From Chromatiales bacterium (GTDB taxonomy: Bacteria > Pseudomonadota > Gammaproteobacteria > Thiohalomonadales > Thiohalomonadaceae), in assembly GCA_003251535.1 (NCBI GenBank), contig QKFD01000047.1, forward strand, positions 1-48,268: a stretch of DNA of 48,268 bases, given 5' to 3'. The notes under the pieces are model-generated. The model was given only the letters and a program-made list of their open reading frames with translations. It did not search any database and was not told the origin of the DNA. Made by a program: the position numbers and the translations under genes. Numbering within the stretch: position 1 is the first letter of the stretch; each line of letters opens with the position of its first letter. Positions 1 to 8,640 of this stretch are shown here, piece after piece.

Positions 1-1848
1 GCGGCCACCGGTAGCGTGGGTGGCACCATCTACCAGGATATGAACGGTAACGGCCTCTTCGACGCTGGCGATGTCCCGCTGGCGGGGGTCGAGGTGATCG
101 TCACCACCGCGGATGGTGGTGTGATTACCCTGGTGACCGACGCCGCTGGCCAGTTCAGTGCCACGGTGGCGGCAGGTAGCACCATCGTCGATGTGGTGGA
201 CGGCACCCTGCCGGCCAACCTGACTCTGACCACCGACACCAATGGCGAGGGCAGCGACTACACCGTGGTCACCGTCCCAGCCGGCGGCAGTGCGACCGAC
301 AACACCGGTTATGTGGCGGCCCCGGTCGGCACCACCGGCACGGTCGATGGCACGGTCTACCAGGATCTAAACGGCAATGGCGTCTTTGATGCCGGCGATA
401 CCCCGTTGGTGGGGGTCGAGGTGGAGATCACCACCAGTGAGGGCGGCATCATCACCGTCGTCACCGATGGGGCGGGCCACTTCAGCGCGGTCGTGCCGGC
501 GGGTAGCACCCTGATCGACGTGGTGGATAGCACCCTGCCGGTGGGCCTCACTCTCACCACCGATGCCAGTGGCGAGGGGAGCGATGCCACCCTGGTCAAT
601 GTCCCGGCCGGCGGCTCGGTCACCGACAACACCGGCTATGTAGCGGTGGCACCGGCGACCATGGGCAGCGTGGATGGGGTGGTCTACCAAGATATGAACG
701 GTAACGGCCTCTTCGACGCCGGCGATGTCCCGCTGGCGGGGGTCGAGGTGCAGATCAGCTCTCCGCTGGGGGGTGTCATCCTGCTGATCACCGATGGTGC
801 CGGTTACTTCTCCAGCCCGGTTCCAGCAGGTAGCGCCATCGTCGATGTGGTGGATAGCTCTCTGCCCGCCGGTCTCGCGCTGACCACGGACGTCAATGGC
901 GAAGGTAGCGACTACACCATCGTCACCGTGCCCAGTGGCGGCAACGTGACCGACAACACCGGTTATGTGGCGGTGCTGCCGGCGGTCATGGGTACCCTTG
1001 ATGGCCGCGTCTACCATGACGTAGATGGTGACGGTCAGTGGCTCTCTGGCACCGATATCCCGTTGGCAGGGATAGCGGTGGAGGTGACCACCAGTGAGGC
1101 AGGTCTCATCAACCTGATCACCGCTGCCGATGGTACCTACTCCACTGTGGTGCCCAGCGGCTCTACCACGGTCGATGTGGTGGATGGAGATATCCCCGCC
1201 GGTCTGGTGTTGACGGTGGATACCTTCGGCCAAGGGCACGACCCGGCCGTCGTCAATGTCCCTGCTGCTGGCAGCGCCACGGTCTACACCGGCTACGCCG
1301 ATCCGGTAGTCGCTGCCTTGGCTGGCCCCTCTGGCGTCAAGACGGCGACGGCTACCCTGCCGGTCATCCACTGGCGCATCGTCTGGATCAACGACCAGAA
1401 CGCGGTACCGCTCCTCACCCTGATGAGCGACCCGATCCCGGTCCACACCACCTACGTGCCTGGCAGCCTCCTCTGTGCCCCGGCCGGCAGTAGTACGGTG
1501 GTGAACTGTAGCTACGATGCGGTGAACAACCAGATCGTCTACGAAGGGGTTATCGGTCCAGACTTGGGGGCCGCCGATGAGACTCAGGCCAACAACGAGG
1601 TGGTCATCACCTACCGCACCCTGTTGACCGAGACCACCAACCAGGTGGAGAACATCGCCTACCTCAACTGGGATAGCAACGACGATGGCTCGGTGGTAGA
1701 CGACATGGGTTCAGGGCAGTTGGCGGTGGCGGCAAGCTCGCTGCTCAACCCCAACATTGCAGGGATCCCGCTGATGCCGCCGCTGCTGTTCGTGTTCATG
1801 GCCGGAGGGGTGTTGCTGTTTGGCTTGCGCCTAGTACCGCGTCGCTGA
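1..1848 (+). CDS. Large repeat surface protein, SdrD B-like repeats, C-terminal sorting helix (5' partial)
   Basis: The reading frame is open from the first base, so the true start lies upstream; the GTG at 16 is only an internal codon. Four tandem 109-residue repeats each start with a motif like VYQDMNGNGLFDAGD, the DxNxNGxxDxxD pattern of SdrD B/Cna B-type repeats, which bind calcium in that family. The repeats end near base 1317. A non-repeat beta-rich domain resembling DUF11 follows, with VNCSYD and NEVVITYRT. The C-terminus is IPLMPP, a hydrophobic helix of about 17 residues and RLVPRR, resembling Gram-negative IPTL-CTERM-type sorting signals. I infer an exported, surface-anchored stalk or adhesin. 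The number of upstream repeats is unknown. Confidence 0.8.
   Translation, partial: AATGSVGGTIYQDMNGNGLFDAGDVPLAGVEVIVTTADGGVITLVTDAAGQFSATVAAGSTIVDVVDGTLPANLTLTTDTNGEGSDYTVVTVPAGGSATDNTGYVAAPVGTTGTVDGTVYQDLNGNGVFDAGDTPLVGVEVEITTSEGGIITVVTDGAGHFSAVVPAGSTLIDVVDSTLPVGLTLTTDASGEGSDATLVNVPAGGSVTDNTGYVAVAPATMGSVDGVVYQDMNGNGLFDAGDVPLAGVEVQISSPLGGVILLITDGAGYFSSPVPAGSAIVDVVDSSLPAGLALTTDVNGEGSDYTIVTVPSGGNVTDNTGYVAVLPAVMGTLDGRVYHDVDGDGQWLSGTDIPLAGIAVEVTTSEAGLINLITAADGTYSTVVPSGSTTVDVVDGDIPAGLVLTVDTFGQGHDPAVVNVPAAGSATVYTGYADPVVAALAGPSGVKTATATLPVIHWRIVWINDQNAVPLLTLMSDPIPVHTTYVPGSLLCAPAGSSTVVNCSYDAVNNQIVYEGVIGPDLGAADETQANNEVVITYRTLLTETTNQVENIAYLNWDSNDDGSVVDDMGSGQLAVAASSLLNPNIAGIPLMPPLLFVFMAGGVLLFGLRLVPRR
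22..1317 (+). repeat. Four tandem 327-bp coding repeats
   Basis: Equivalent codons of the Ca-loop start at 22, 349, 676 and 1003, exactly 327 bases apart each time. Copies 1 and 3 are almost identical in DNA over the loop; copy 4 is the most diverged (VYHDVDGDG). More copies may lie upstream of the window. Confidence 0.9.
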
Positions 1849-1854
1849 GGTGAC

Positions 1855-1879
1855 AGGAGGGGGAGTTTTTCCCCCTCCT
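1855..1879 (+). other. Short perfect hairpin after the repeat protein gene
   Basis: AGGAGGGGG (1855-1863) and CCCCCTCCT (1871-1879) pair across AGTTTTT. There is no T-run after it, so it may be an RNA 3'-end structure rather than the terminator itself. Confidence 0.45.
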
Positions 1880-1916
1880 AAGACCGAAGCAGGTTCGGGG
1901 TTAACCCCGCTTCTAC

Positions 1917-1955
1917 AACGCCAAACCGCCTCTTAGCAGGCGGTTTGGCGTTTTT
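1917..1955 (+). terminator. Strong intrinsic terminator
   Basis: A perfect 15-bp stem AACGCCAAACCGCCT / AGGCGGTTTGGCGTT with loop CTTAGC is followed by a T-run ending at 1955. It closes the plus-strand gene ending at 1848. The symmetric stem may also stop the minus-strand gene ending at 1973. Confidence 0.9.
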
Positions 1956-1972
1956 GTGTGCCGGAAATGGAG

Positions 1973-2299
1973 CTAGCTCTTCGGCGGGGGCGCGCCGCGG
2001 GGTTGCAGTGAACGGGCCACAGCAACAAACCGCTCGGGATCCGGTGGGGTGAAGCGCAGTTGCCACCGGCTGCTGCGGCGAGTGATCCCGACGTGAGGAA
2101 AGAGATCCGCCAGATCCAGTTTGAAGGCTCGGAAGGTGGTACGGATCACCGGTGGCCGATAACTGCGCACCTCCTGGATCTCCTCCCGTGGGATCCGCAC
2201 CGTACCCAGCAGGGTCTCTAGCTCGATCCGATCCCCATAGATGCGGTACTCCTGCCATAGGCTACGGGCGGCCCGGCGCGAGCGGTAGAGCAGCGTCAT
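1973..2299 (-). CDS. Small PH-domain-like protein of unknown function
   Basis: 108 residues with the pattern [23 protein letters not shown], a short beta-rich string typical of bacterial PH-like (bPH) folds. No signal peptide or membrane helix is visible. The start codon at 2299 overlaps the stop of the upstream YkgJ-like gene by four bases (ATGA), so the two are probably translationally coupled. The role is unknown; the fold is an inference from composition and spacing, not from a search. It ends just before the terminator shared with the opposite gene. Confidence 0.65.
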   Translation of the reverse strand: MTLLYRSRRAARSLWQEYRIYGDRIELETLLGTVRIPREEIQEVRSYRPPVIRTTFRAFKLDLADLFPHVGITRRSSRWQLRFTPPDPERFVAVARSLQPRGAPPPKS

Positions 2300-2655
2300 G
2301 GCGCCGTTGCCTGCTCCAAGGCGGTGAGCCAGGCCAGCGCCGCCTCCCTATCTTCCCCACACATCTGCGGCTCTGGCCGTAGACTGCTACAGACCCGCGG
2401 CCGCTCTGGCTGACCGAATAACCGGCAACCCTGCTGCGGATCCAGCTGCACACAGCGCACCCCCGCCGGTTTCCCGGTTGGCATCCCTGGGATAGGGGAG
2501 GCGATGGAGGGGGCGATACAACAGGCGCCACAGCCGGGGCGACACGCCATTTGAGTGGGCTCTGTCGGGGGCTGCGGTGGTGCCTGATGGGCTCGTTGGG
2601 CGATGCGCAGGGTATCGACTAGGCCGTTAGAGATTGCCGGATATCGGTGGGGCAT
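2296..2655 (-). CDS. YkgJ-type cysteine-cluster protein
   Basis: The protein has CRPGCGACC near its N-terminus, then [29 protein letters not shown] and MCG. This is the cysteine pattern of the YkgJ/UPF0153 family, thought to bind zinc or an Fe-S cluster. Three starts are possible: ATG 2715 (139 residues), ATG 2655 (119 residues, given here) and ATG 2550, which begins directly at MACRPGCG. None has a clearly convincing ribosome site; 2715 has a weak GAGGA upstream. It is coupled to the PH-like gene downstream. The biochemical role is not established for the family. Confidence 0.75.
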   Translation of the reverse strand: MPHRYPAISNGLVDTLRIAQRAHQAPPQPPTEPTQMACRPGCGACCIAPSIASPIPGMPTGKPAGVRCVQLDPQQGCRLFGQPERPRVCSSLRPEPQMCGEDREAALAWLTALEQATAP

Positions 2656-2826
2656 GGGGCGTTCTTGAGGTGATAGAGGGGGAGACGGCGGCATGAGGAG
2701 CGGGTGTACCCGCAACGCAAGGTGTCCTCAAGGCGCCGCTTCAGAACCGGGTGGTCCACTAAATAACATGAATCATGAGGGGACGAGGCGGAGGGAGTGC
2801 GCAGTGCTCTCCCCCATAGCCAGCGG

Positions 2827-3444
2827 TTAAAATGTTTGCAGCAGTTCTGTTTTTTTCTGCTGAAATTCATTTTCGGTGATAATCCCCTCATCTCTTAAAC
2901 TGCGCAGCTCTCTGAGTTTCTGTGACACGGAGGGGCTTACGGTCTCTTGGGATGTGGTGGGAAGGGCGGCGAGGGTATCTAACGGCATGATTTCATCCCC
3001 CGATATGGCGGTGGCAATTAATTTTGATTCCATGATGCCGGCGCGCCCCAGCGTCTCATCCATTTGTTGTAATAGGCTGCGCGCCATCCACATGCCCATC
3101 TTGACTTCCTGCCAAACGAAGTAGTTCTTGCCCGCCTCGGTGACCAATGACAGAGTAGAAATGTTCTCCGCATGAGATTCGATGTCGTATTTTCCCGGTG
3201 TGAGGTTTAGCTGGAAATAGGTGTATGCGGCTGTTTGTCCCAACAGGGTTCCATTCACGGAAACGGTCATGGGGATTGCTGCGCCAAAGGTCTCATTTCG
3301 ATAGATATATAGGGCGGCTTTGTCGGGTGAGGGCAGGAAGGCTTTCGCTTTGGCATCTTGTTCTGGGGAGGCCATGGGTACAGAGGCGCAGCCGGAGAGT
3401 AATAAAATAAAAATGCCTAACGATAGGCTGAGTGAAGTTTTCAA
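2827..3444 (-). CDS. DUF2846-like lipoprotein with C-terminal SHOCT domain
   Basis: 205 residues starting with MKTSLSLSLGIFILLLSGCAS. LLSGC is a lipobox, so the mature protein should be an envelope lipoprotein beginning at Cys19. The middle part (ALYIYRNE, VSVNGTLLG, YFQLNLTPGKYDIE) matches the DUF2846 pattern. Residues about 170-204 (LRELRSLRDEGIITENEFQQ) are a SHOCT motif, often found at protein ends and linked to oligomerisation. The DNA is visibly richer in A/T than the neighbours, which may mean recent acquisition. It is preceded by about 260 bases without a gene. Confidence 0.85.
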   Translation of the reverse strand: MKTSLSLSLGIFILLLSGCASVPMASPEQDAKAKAFLPSPDKAALYIYRNETFGAAIPMTVSVNGTLLGQTAAYTYFQLNLTPGKYDIESHAENISTLSLVTEAGKNYFVWQEVKMGMWMARSLLQQMDETLGRAGIMESKLIATAISGDEIMPLDTLAALPTTSQETVSPSVSQKLRELRSLRDEGIITENEFQQKKTELLQTF

Positions 3445-3708
3445 TGTGATGCTCCTGTTGCTGTGAAAGGCGATGGCCTGGAAGGCTCTGTCGCGTTTGC
3501 TATGGTGTCCCCTCTGTCCGACCAGGCTATGGCGCGAAGCCGCCCACCTGCTGGGCTTCAGCCGGATAGCGCGGTACGCGCACCAAGCAGCGGGGAGATC
3601 TACGTTGCGCTCAAATCTTCAATCAGTGACCGGAAGAGACCGCCGGACAGGTGAGACACACTCTGGTTGTTTCACTATGAAGGGTGCCGACACCTCTCCT
3701 GAATGGAT
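3445..3708. other. Gene-free interval
   Basis: I see no convincing coding frame, RNA gene or long hairpin here. It must contain the promoter of the minus-strand lipoprotein gene that starts at 3444 and the end of the SnoaL-like gene's neighbourhood. Confidence 0.5.
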
Positions 3709-4155
3709 TCACCCTAGTGTCTCATTGCCAGGGCGTGGGTCCGCTTGGCTCGCCGCTGGGGCTACTTGCTGGAGCCAGTCATTGAGGTTGTAGTAGTTGC
3801 TGATGCGCGCCACCTGGCCGTCGCGGATCTCAAAGAAGGCGCCGGCGGGCAGTTGATAGGTCTGTCCTCTGGCCGGGGGGAGCCCCTCATCATCGGCGAG
3901 ATACTCGCCATGGACTACAAACTCCGCCGCGGCGCGGGTCCCCTCTTCATGGGTCATCACCACGATCTCCTGTAGGGTCTCGCGGTAACAGCGATTCATC
4001 TTCTCCATGAAGGTGGCAAATGCCGCTTTGCCGATCTGGCGCTCGCCCTGGTTGATATCGTGGATCACATCCTCGGCCAGTAGGGCCAGGAAGGCGGGCA
4101 TGTCGCCGGCGTTGAAGGCGGCGTAGTAGGCCTGGATCAACTCTTGGGTTGTCAT
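3709..4155 (-). CDS. SnoaL-like / NTF2-fold protein
   Basis: 148 residues. The start (MTTQELIQAYYAAFNAGD) and later segments (LLAEDVIHDINQG, GKAAFATFMEKMNRCY, AAAEFVVHGEYLADDEG, GAFFEIRDGQVARISNYYN) follow the SnoaL/ketosteroid-isomerase-like pattern of an alpha-beta cone fold that binds small molecules. Conserved Asp/His residues are present, but the substrate cannot be told. No signal peptide. It stands alone, with short gaps on both sides. Confidence 0.8.
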   Translation of the reverse strand: MTTQELIQAYYAAFNAGDMPAFLALLAEDVIHDINQGERQIGKAAFATFMEKMNRCYRETLQEIVVMTHEEGTRAAAEFVVHGEYLADDEGLPPARGQTYQLPAGAFFEIRDGQVARISNYYNLNDWLQQVAPAASQADPRPGNETLG

Positions 4156-4239
4156 GATGGGGGATCCGCTGGGGTAGGTGGGGGCACATGATAGCAGTGC
4201 GTGGTGTGCCCGCCGAACCCACCCCCTCGCCCGCTGATG

Positions 4240-4644
4240 CTAGTCGCTAGGGGAGGGTGGGGAGGCCAAGTGGTAGCAGAGGGTGGGTAAGAGGGCCAGC
4301 CAGAGCAGAAACAGCACCCACAATCGCCCCGCTGCCAGGTTGTAGTCGTCGAGTAGACGCTCCCAGGGGTGGCCAACGCCGTAGTGCCCAAACAGGAACT
4401 CAAACAGCACGGTCTGGATAACCCATAGCCCCCCAACCACCAACGCCTCTCGCCGGGAGGTGAGTGGCCAGCGCCGTAACAGTGTCCAGACAGCGAAGCC
4501 GATGAGCGCCATGCCCGTGAGGGTAGAGAGTTGATGGCTGTGCAACTCGTTCAGCCAATGACCGTAGGTGCTCTCCCGTAGTACCCCATTGGCAATGGCC
4601 ACCAAGGTCAGCGGAAACCAGAACAGGAGGTAGCGAAGGCGCAT
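4240..4644 (-). CDS. Four-helix inner-membrane protein of unknown function
   Basis: The start MRLRYLLFWFPLTLVAIANG is chosen because the longer frame back to 4758 adds a Pro/Gly-rich stretch with no hydrophobicity and no ribosome site. The 134-residue product has about four membrane spans and ends WLALLPTLCYHLASPPSPSD. Motifs such as NELHSHQLSTLTGM and WVIQTVLFEFLFGHYGVGHPW suggest a conserved but uncharacterised family with membrane-embedded His and Glu. Function unknown. Confidence 0.7.
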   Translation of the reverse strand: MRLRYLLFWFPLTLVAIANGVLRESTYGHWLNELHSHQLSTLTGMALIGFAVWTLLRRWPLTSRREALVVGGLWVIQTVLFEFLFGHYGVGHPWERLLDDYNLAAGRLWVLFLLWLALLPTLCYHLASPPSPSD

Positions 4645-5085
4645 GATGGGACCCGCGGGCTCGGTGCCGAGGGGCCCATCATAGCCTGTGGTCGGCCCAC
4701 CTAGACACGGAGGCTGACGGGGGGCGCAGCCAGAGCGGCGCGAGGTGACGCCATCCACTGCCCGCTGGAGAACGATACTTATCTAATTTGTGATGGGCGC
4801 CTTGCGGGAGTGGATTTCAATAATTTGTATCAGACCCACACTTAAGCCCGTCTGCCACAGAATGTGTGGGTTGAGCGGCTCCTCACTTGGGATCGGCTGC
4901 CCCTCATGCCGAGGCTCACCGAGCGATACGGTCACCGTGTCCTATTATCCATGGAGCGTGGCTGGGCGACCTATCTACTTTCAAAGTAGGGCGTCATGGC
5001 CGCGCCTGGCTCGGCCGTCGCGGGGACGGTGGTCGCTACCTTGCGGGCCGGAATAACACGGATGACTCATAATTGGAGCAACTCA
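4645..5085. other. Gene-free interval of about 440 bases
   Basis: It holds divergent upstream regions for the membrane protein (minus) and the collar protein (plus). The only symmetric element I see is CTACTTTCAAAGTAG (4975-4989), a 7-1-7 palindrome about 100 bases before the collar gene; it could be an operator. No RNA gene or riboswitch pattern was recognised. Confidence 0.45.
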
Positions 5086-5805
5086 ATGACCGAGAATACG
5101 CACGCTCAGCACGCACGCCCCTCTTTCAGCTCTGCTCGCGCCCAGTGGCGCAGGGGGGCGGTGGCGCTATTTAGTCTGGTGACGTTGGGGGGCAGCGGAA
5201 CGGCGTTGGCCTGTTCGGCCGAACCCCTTATCGGCTCCGTCTGCTTTATGGCCACGGACTACTGTCCACAGGGCTATGTGGAGGCCAATGGCCAGCTGTT
5301 GGCGATCACGCAATATCAAGCGGCCTACGCCCTGTTCGGTACGATGTTTGGCGGCGATGGTCACACTACCTTTGGGGTTCCCGATCTAAGGGGGCGCAGC
5401 CCTGTCGGGGTGACCGCTAACACCACTTCTGGTGATACCCCGATCTCTGCCGTCGCACGCGGGGCGTTGCGTGGGCAGGAGCAATCTAAACTGCAAGCGG
5501 CCAACCTGCCCCCGGCTGGTGAGTCCGGTGATGCGGCCACGGTACAAGCCACCACCTCGCCAGGCACCACTGACATACCGAGCGCCACCGTTCAGTTGGC
5601 CAAACCGCTGCTGACTGGGCGCGACGCCGGGAGTGCCTATATCTATGCCCCCATCGGTGGCACCCAGGTGGCGCTGGGCGGTGTCTCCGGTGGAGGCTCC
5701 AGCTCCGGTGGTACCAGCGCCCCCTTCACCAATCTCCCGCCCCAGATTGCCCTCCGCGCCTGCGTTGCCCTGGATGGCACTTGGCCGACTCGCCCAACCT
5801 ATTGA
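5086..5805 (+). CDS. Secreted phage-tail-collar domain protein (microcystin-dependent-protein type)
   Basis: The start at 5086 (MTENTHAQHARPSF) is preceded by GGAG at good spacing. A Sec signal is visible (RRGAVALFSLVTLGGSGTALA, residues about 22-44). The mature part has GSVCFMATDYCPQGYVEANGQ, then LFGTMFGGDGHTTFGVPDLRGR, the classic tail-collar fold motif. The glycine/serine-rich C-terminal region ends in PPQIALRACVAL, also typical. Collar proteins are usually trimeric fibres. The signal peptide implies an exported surface or cell-wall role rather than a phage particle, and no phage genes are nearby. Total 239 residues. Confidence 0.85.
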   Translation: MTENTHAQHARPSFSSARAQWRRGAVALFSLVTLGGSGTALACSAEPLIGSVCFMATDYCPQGYVEANGQLLAITQYQAAYALFGTMFGGDGHTTFGVPDLRGRSPVGVTANTTSGDTPISAVARGALRGQEQSKLQAANLPPAGESGDAATVQATTSPGTTDIPSATVQLAKPLLTGRDAGSAYIYAPIGGTQVALGGVSGGGSSSGGTSAPFTNLPPQIALRACVALDGTWPTRPTY

Positions 5806-5838
5806 TGGGGCGGGTGGCCGGAGCGGTAGAGCGGCGAC

Positions 5839-8016
5839 CTATCGGGTGGGTCTCGCCTGGGCCGCTACGTTGACCCTAAGGCGAGGCCGGCCCTCTGTCG
5901 CCTCTTCTGTGGATGGCTCCCCCTTACTCACTGGGTGCGTGGGTAAGGGGGGGCCGCCACTGCCGGCGAGGGCGTTGAGCAGGATACCGACGGTGGTGCC
6001 GTTGTGGAGGATGGCGCTGGCCACCGGTGAGAGGCGCCCGAGCATGGCGCCGGCCAGGATGCCGCTGTTGATGCCGACGGCCAGATTGAAGTTGGTGCGG
6101 ATGAGGCGCATGGTGCTGGCGGCGATGCGGCGTGCCTCCACCAGCGCGGCGAGGTGGTCATCCAGCAGCACAATATCGGCGGTGGCGCGGGCGATGTCGG
6201 CGCCGCGAGGCATGGCGATACCGACATCGGCGGCGGCGAGTGCCGGGCCGTCGTTGACACCATCGCCGACGAAGGCCACCCGTCGCCCGGCCCGCTTCAG
6301 CTCGGTGACAATCTGTGCCTTGTGCTCCGGTTCCATCTCGGCATGGACCTGATCCAGCCCCAGCTCTGCCCCTAGCGCCTCCGCCTTCTGGCGGCGGTCG
6401 CCGGTGATCATCACCAGCTGTTGCACGCCGAGGTGGCGTAGCTGCTGCAAGGTGCTGAGGGCGTCGGCGCGGAGGGTGTCGCGGAGGGCGATGAGCCCCA
6501 CCGGGCCGCTGGCGCTACCGACGTAGAGCAGGGTCTTACCCTCTGCCTGGAGGCGGGCGATGAGCCGTTCGTGGGGGGTGAAACAGATCCCCTCATGTCC
6601 CTCCAGGTAGTGGCGACTGCCGATGAGGATGCGCTCGCCCGCTACACTGGCGGACATGCCATGGGCCACCAGATAGTCCACCTCGCCATGGCTGATGTGT
6701 TGTAGATCGCGCTCCCGCGCCGCCTCCACCACCGCCTGGGCCACCGGGTGGCTGGCGTGCTCCTCCACGGAGGCGACGAGCGCTAGTAGCTGCTGCTCGT
6801 CGCAGCCCCCGCCGCGCAGCGCCACCACGTTGGTCACTATCAGCTCGCTGTGGGTGAGGGTGCCGGTCTTGTCAAAGACGACGGTATCCACCGCCGCCAG
6901 CTGTTCTATCGCCTCACCCCCTTTCAGTAGCAGACCGCTGGCCGCGGCCCGATACATGGCCGACTTGAAGGCGATGGGGGTGCCGAGTTTGAGGGCGCAG
7001 GAGTAGTCCACCAACAGGACCGACTCCAGGCGACGCAGGTCGCGGGTCAGGGCGTAGGCGAGACCGCCGGTGGCAAGGGTGATGTAGACCCGCTTGTCCG
7101 CCAGCTGATCGGCGAGCCGCTGGGTGGGTGAGCGCTGCCCGAGGGAGTCGCGGATAAAGCTGGCCACGCGGGCGGTGGTGGTCTGCTCTCCCACCTGAAG
7201 CGCCTCGATCCGCAGCCGCCCCTCCACCACCACGCTGCCGGCCACCACCCGCCGCGGCGCCTCCTTGCGGACCGGCAGCTGTTCGCCGGTGACGGCCGCC
7301 TGGTTGACTAGGGCGGTACCGCTGATGACTCGACCATCGACGGCGATGCGTTCACCACTGCCGACGACGACGATATCGCGCTCCTGTACCTCGCTGTCGG
7401 GGAGTTGTACCAGCTCGCCACCCCGCTCTACCCAGGCCAAGGTGGGCTCTGGCCGCAGCAGACGGCGCAGCATCTGGTCTGACTGGCGGGCGGTGCGCCG
7501 CTCCAGGTACTCCCCCAGTGCCAGCAGCAGGCCGGTGATGGTGGCGGTGTAGTGTTCGCCGCGAGCGGCGGCGAGGCCCACTGCCACGGCATCTAGCACC
7601 TCCATTTTGACGCCGTGGTTGATGAGGGTCTCCGCCCCCTTGGCCAGGGTACCGCCGACACTGGCCAAGGTGAGCAGCCGCTGGGCCGAGCTTGGCAGGA
7701 GGGGTAGCGCCGCCAGGGTGGCGACGCTACTCACCAGCGGGCCGATGGTCGGCTCCTCCTCCTCTGCCTCACCGGTGGCGGCGGCCTCCGGGCGGAACTG
7801 CTGTAGGCGCTGGAGGAGGGCGTGACGGGTGGTGGGCTGCCCGTCGTGCATCACAATGAGGCTGAGGGCGGGGCGGCTGATGCGTACCTCGCGCACCCCA
7901 GCCACCCCCTCCATCCACAGCTCCAGGTAGGCACTGCTGAGGCTGCCATCCCCCAGTTGGGGCAGGCGGAAACGGATGCGATCAGGCAGCTCATGGACGA
8001 CGCTGAAGCGGCTCAT
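5839..8016 (-). CDS. fezB: P1B-type metal ATPase, P1B-6-like (FezB-like)
   Basis: 725 residues. Residues 5-75 form an HMA-like domain with HELPDRIRFRL in place of the usual CxxC. The core shows the actuator TGEQLP (243-248), the membrane metal motif SCALKLGTP (339-347), the phosphorylation site DKTGT (Asp382), the HP motif (423-424) and the GDGVNDGPAL hinge (584-593). SCA instead of CPC/SPC is the mark of P1B-6 ATPases. FezB of ferrosome clusters belongs to that group and is linked to iron loading of intracellular membrane-bound granules. It is the last gene of a seven-gene minus-strand operon and its ATG overlaps the previous stop (ATGA). The ATPase class is sure; iron as cargo and the fez name are inferred from family and context. 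Confidence 0.85.
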   Translation of the reverse strand: MSRFSVVHELPDRIRFRLPQLGDGSLSSAYLELWMEGVAGVREVRISRPALSLIVMHDGQPTTRHALLQRLQQFRPEAAATGEAEEEEPTIGPLVSSVATLAALPLLPSSAQRLLTLASVGGTLAKGAETLINHGVKMEVLDAVAVGLAAARGEHYTATITGLLLALGEYLERRTARQSDQMLRRLLRPEPTLAWVERGGELVQLPDSEVQERDIVVVGSGERIAVDGRVISGTALVNQAAVTGEQLPVRKEAPRRVVAGSVVVEGRLRIEALQVGEQTTTARVASFIRDSLGQRSPTQRLADQLADKRVYITLATGGLAYALTRDLRRLESVLLVDYSCALKLGTPIAFKSAMYRAAASGLLLKGGEAIEQLAAVDTVVFDKTGTLTHSELIVTNVVALRGGGCDEQQLLALVASVEEHASHPVAQAVVEAARERDLQHISHGEVDYLVAHGMSASVAGERILIGSRHYLEGHEGICFTPHERLIARLQAEGKTLLYVGSASGPVGLIALRDTLRADALSTLQQLRHLGVQQLVMITGDRRQKAEALGAELGLDQVHAEMEPEHKAQIVTELKRAGRRVAFVGDGVNDGPALAAADVGIAMPRGADIARATADIVLLDDHLAALVEARRIAASTMRLIRTNFNLAVGINSGILAGAMLGRLSPVASAILHNGTTVGILLNALAGSGGPPLPTHPVSKGEPSTEEATEGRPRLRVNVAAQARPTR

Positions 8017-8153
8017 CGCTCTCCACCGCGCCGCTGGCCGAGTCCCATCGCCTTACCAAAGAGGTAGAAGAGGCCCACGGTGGCCAGGGCGCCGATCAGC
8101 CAGCGATCGCGTTTGGGCGGCCGGGCCGCCCGGGTCGTTGCCTTCTGCCCCAC
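8013..8153 (-). CDS. 46-residue single-span membrane protein
   Basis: A frame starting at GTG 8153, five bases after the upstream stop, encodes a basic N-terminus (KATTRAARPPKRDR), one hydrophobic helix (WLIGALATVGLFYLFGKAMG) and a basic tail (QRRGGER). Its TGA overlaps the ATPase start as ATGA, so translation is probably coupled. It fills the only gap in an otherwise packed operon and shares the I/V-G-A pattern of the other small proteins. A candidate accessory subunit of the ATPase. It may be missed by gene callers because of its size and GTG start. Confidence 0.6.
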   Translation of the reverse strand: MGQKATTRAARPPKRDRWLIGALATVGLFYLFGKAMGLGQRRGGER

Positions 8154-8158
8154 AGTGA

Positions 8159-8590
8159 TCACTCGCCGGTCTCGCTATGACCGGCCTGTAGCTCTGCCTC
8201 CGCATCATGGAAGCGCTCTTTGAGTTCGGCCAGGCCACCTTGGAGCAGACTCCAGGCCTTGACCGCCCCCTTGATGGCGCTGGTCTGCACCTGTTCGTTA
8301 GTGAGCAGATAGGCAGCGGCGGCGCCGATGGCGAGCCCTTTGAGGAAGCGGTTGCTGGGCAGCAGGCTGCTGCTGGCACTGCTATTGGGCGCAGCCGGGT
8401 AGCCGGGAGCGGCGGGATAGGCCGCTGCCGCAGGGTAGGCGGGGGCTGAGGGATAGGCGGGTGGGTAGGGCTGAGTCGGTGGCGTTACGGGCTGCCCATA
8501 GGGGTAGCTGGGGTAGCCGTTGGGGGTCGCCGCCGTCTGAGGGTGGGGGCCGTGGGGGGCCGGAGCGGTGGGGGGATAGGGATAGTACAT
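8159..8590 (-). CDS. Pro/Tyr/Ala-rich small membrane protein, ferrosome-cluster accessory
   Basis: 143 residues. Residues 1-70 are low-complexity (Pro, Tyr, Ala, Gly with repeated YP/YPAA units) and look disordered. A hydrophobic span FLKGLAIGAAAAYLLTN follows, then an amphipathic charged helix (LAELKERFHDAEAEL). The span motif recurs in the gene at 9144-9734. GGAG lies about nine bases before ATG 8590. The C-terminal helix loosely resembles DUF5132/YtxH-type small proteins, but I cannot assign a family. Operon position suggests a membrane-shaping or scaffold role next to the ATPase; that is inference. Confidence 0.75.
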   Translation of the reverse strand: MYYPYPPTAPAPHGPHPQTAATPNGYPSYPYGQPVTPPTQPYPPAYPSAPAYPAAAAYPAAPGYPAAPNSSASSSLLPSNRFLKGLAIGAAAAYLLTNEQVQTSAIKGAVKAWSLLQGGLAELKERFHDAEAELQAGHSETGE

Positions 8591-8640
8591 GGCAAATATT
8601 CTCCAGTTGTTCTCTATTGGCGGAAGGCCGTGGTTGACGG

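Noticed and set aside
367-1446. 359-residue frame on the minus strand (low codes of the repeat gene)
   Set aside because: It is the antisense shadow of the GC-rich repeat protein; it has no ribosome site and a His/Asp/Arg-rich composition typical of reverse frames.
5086-5805. Prophage remnant
   Set aside because: The collar domain is carried by a protein with a Sec signal, and no other phage gene is nearby.
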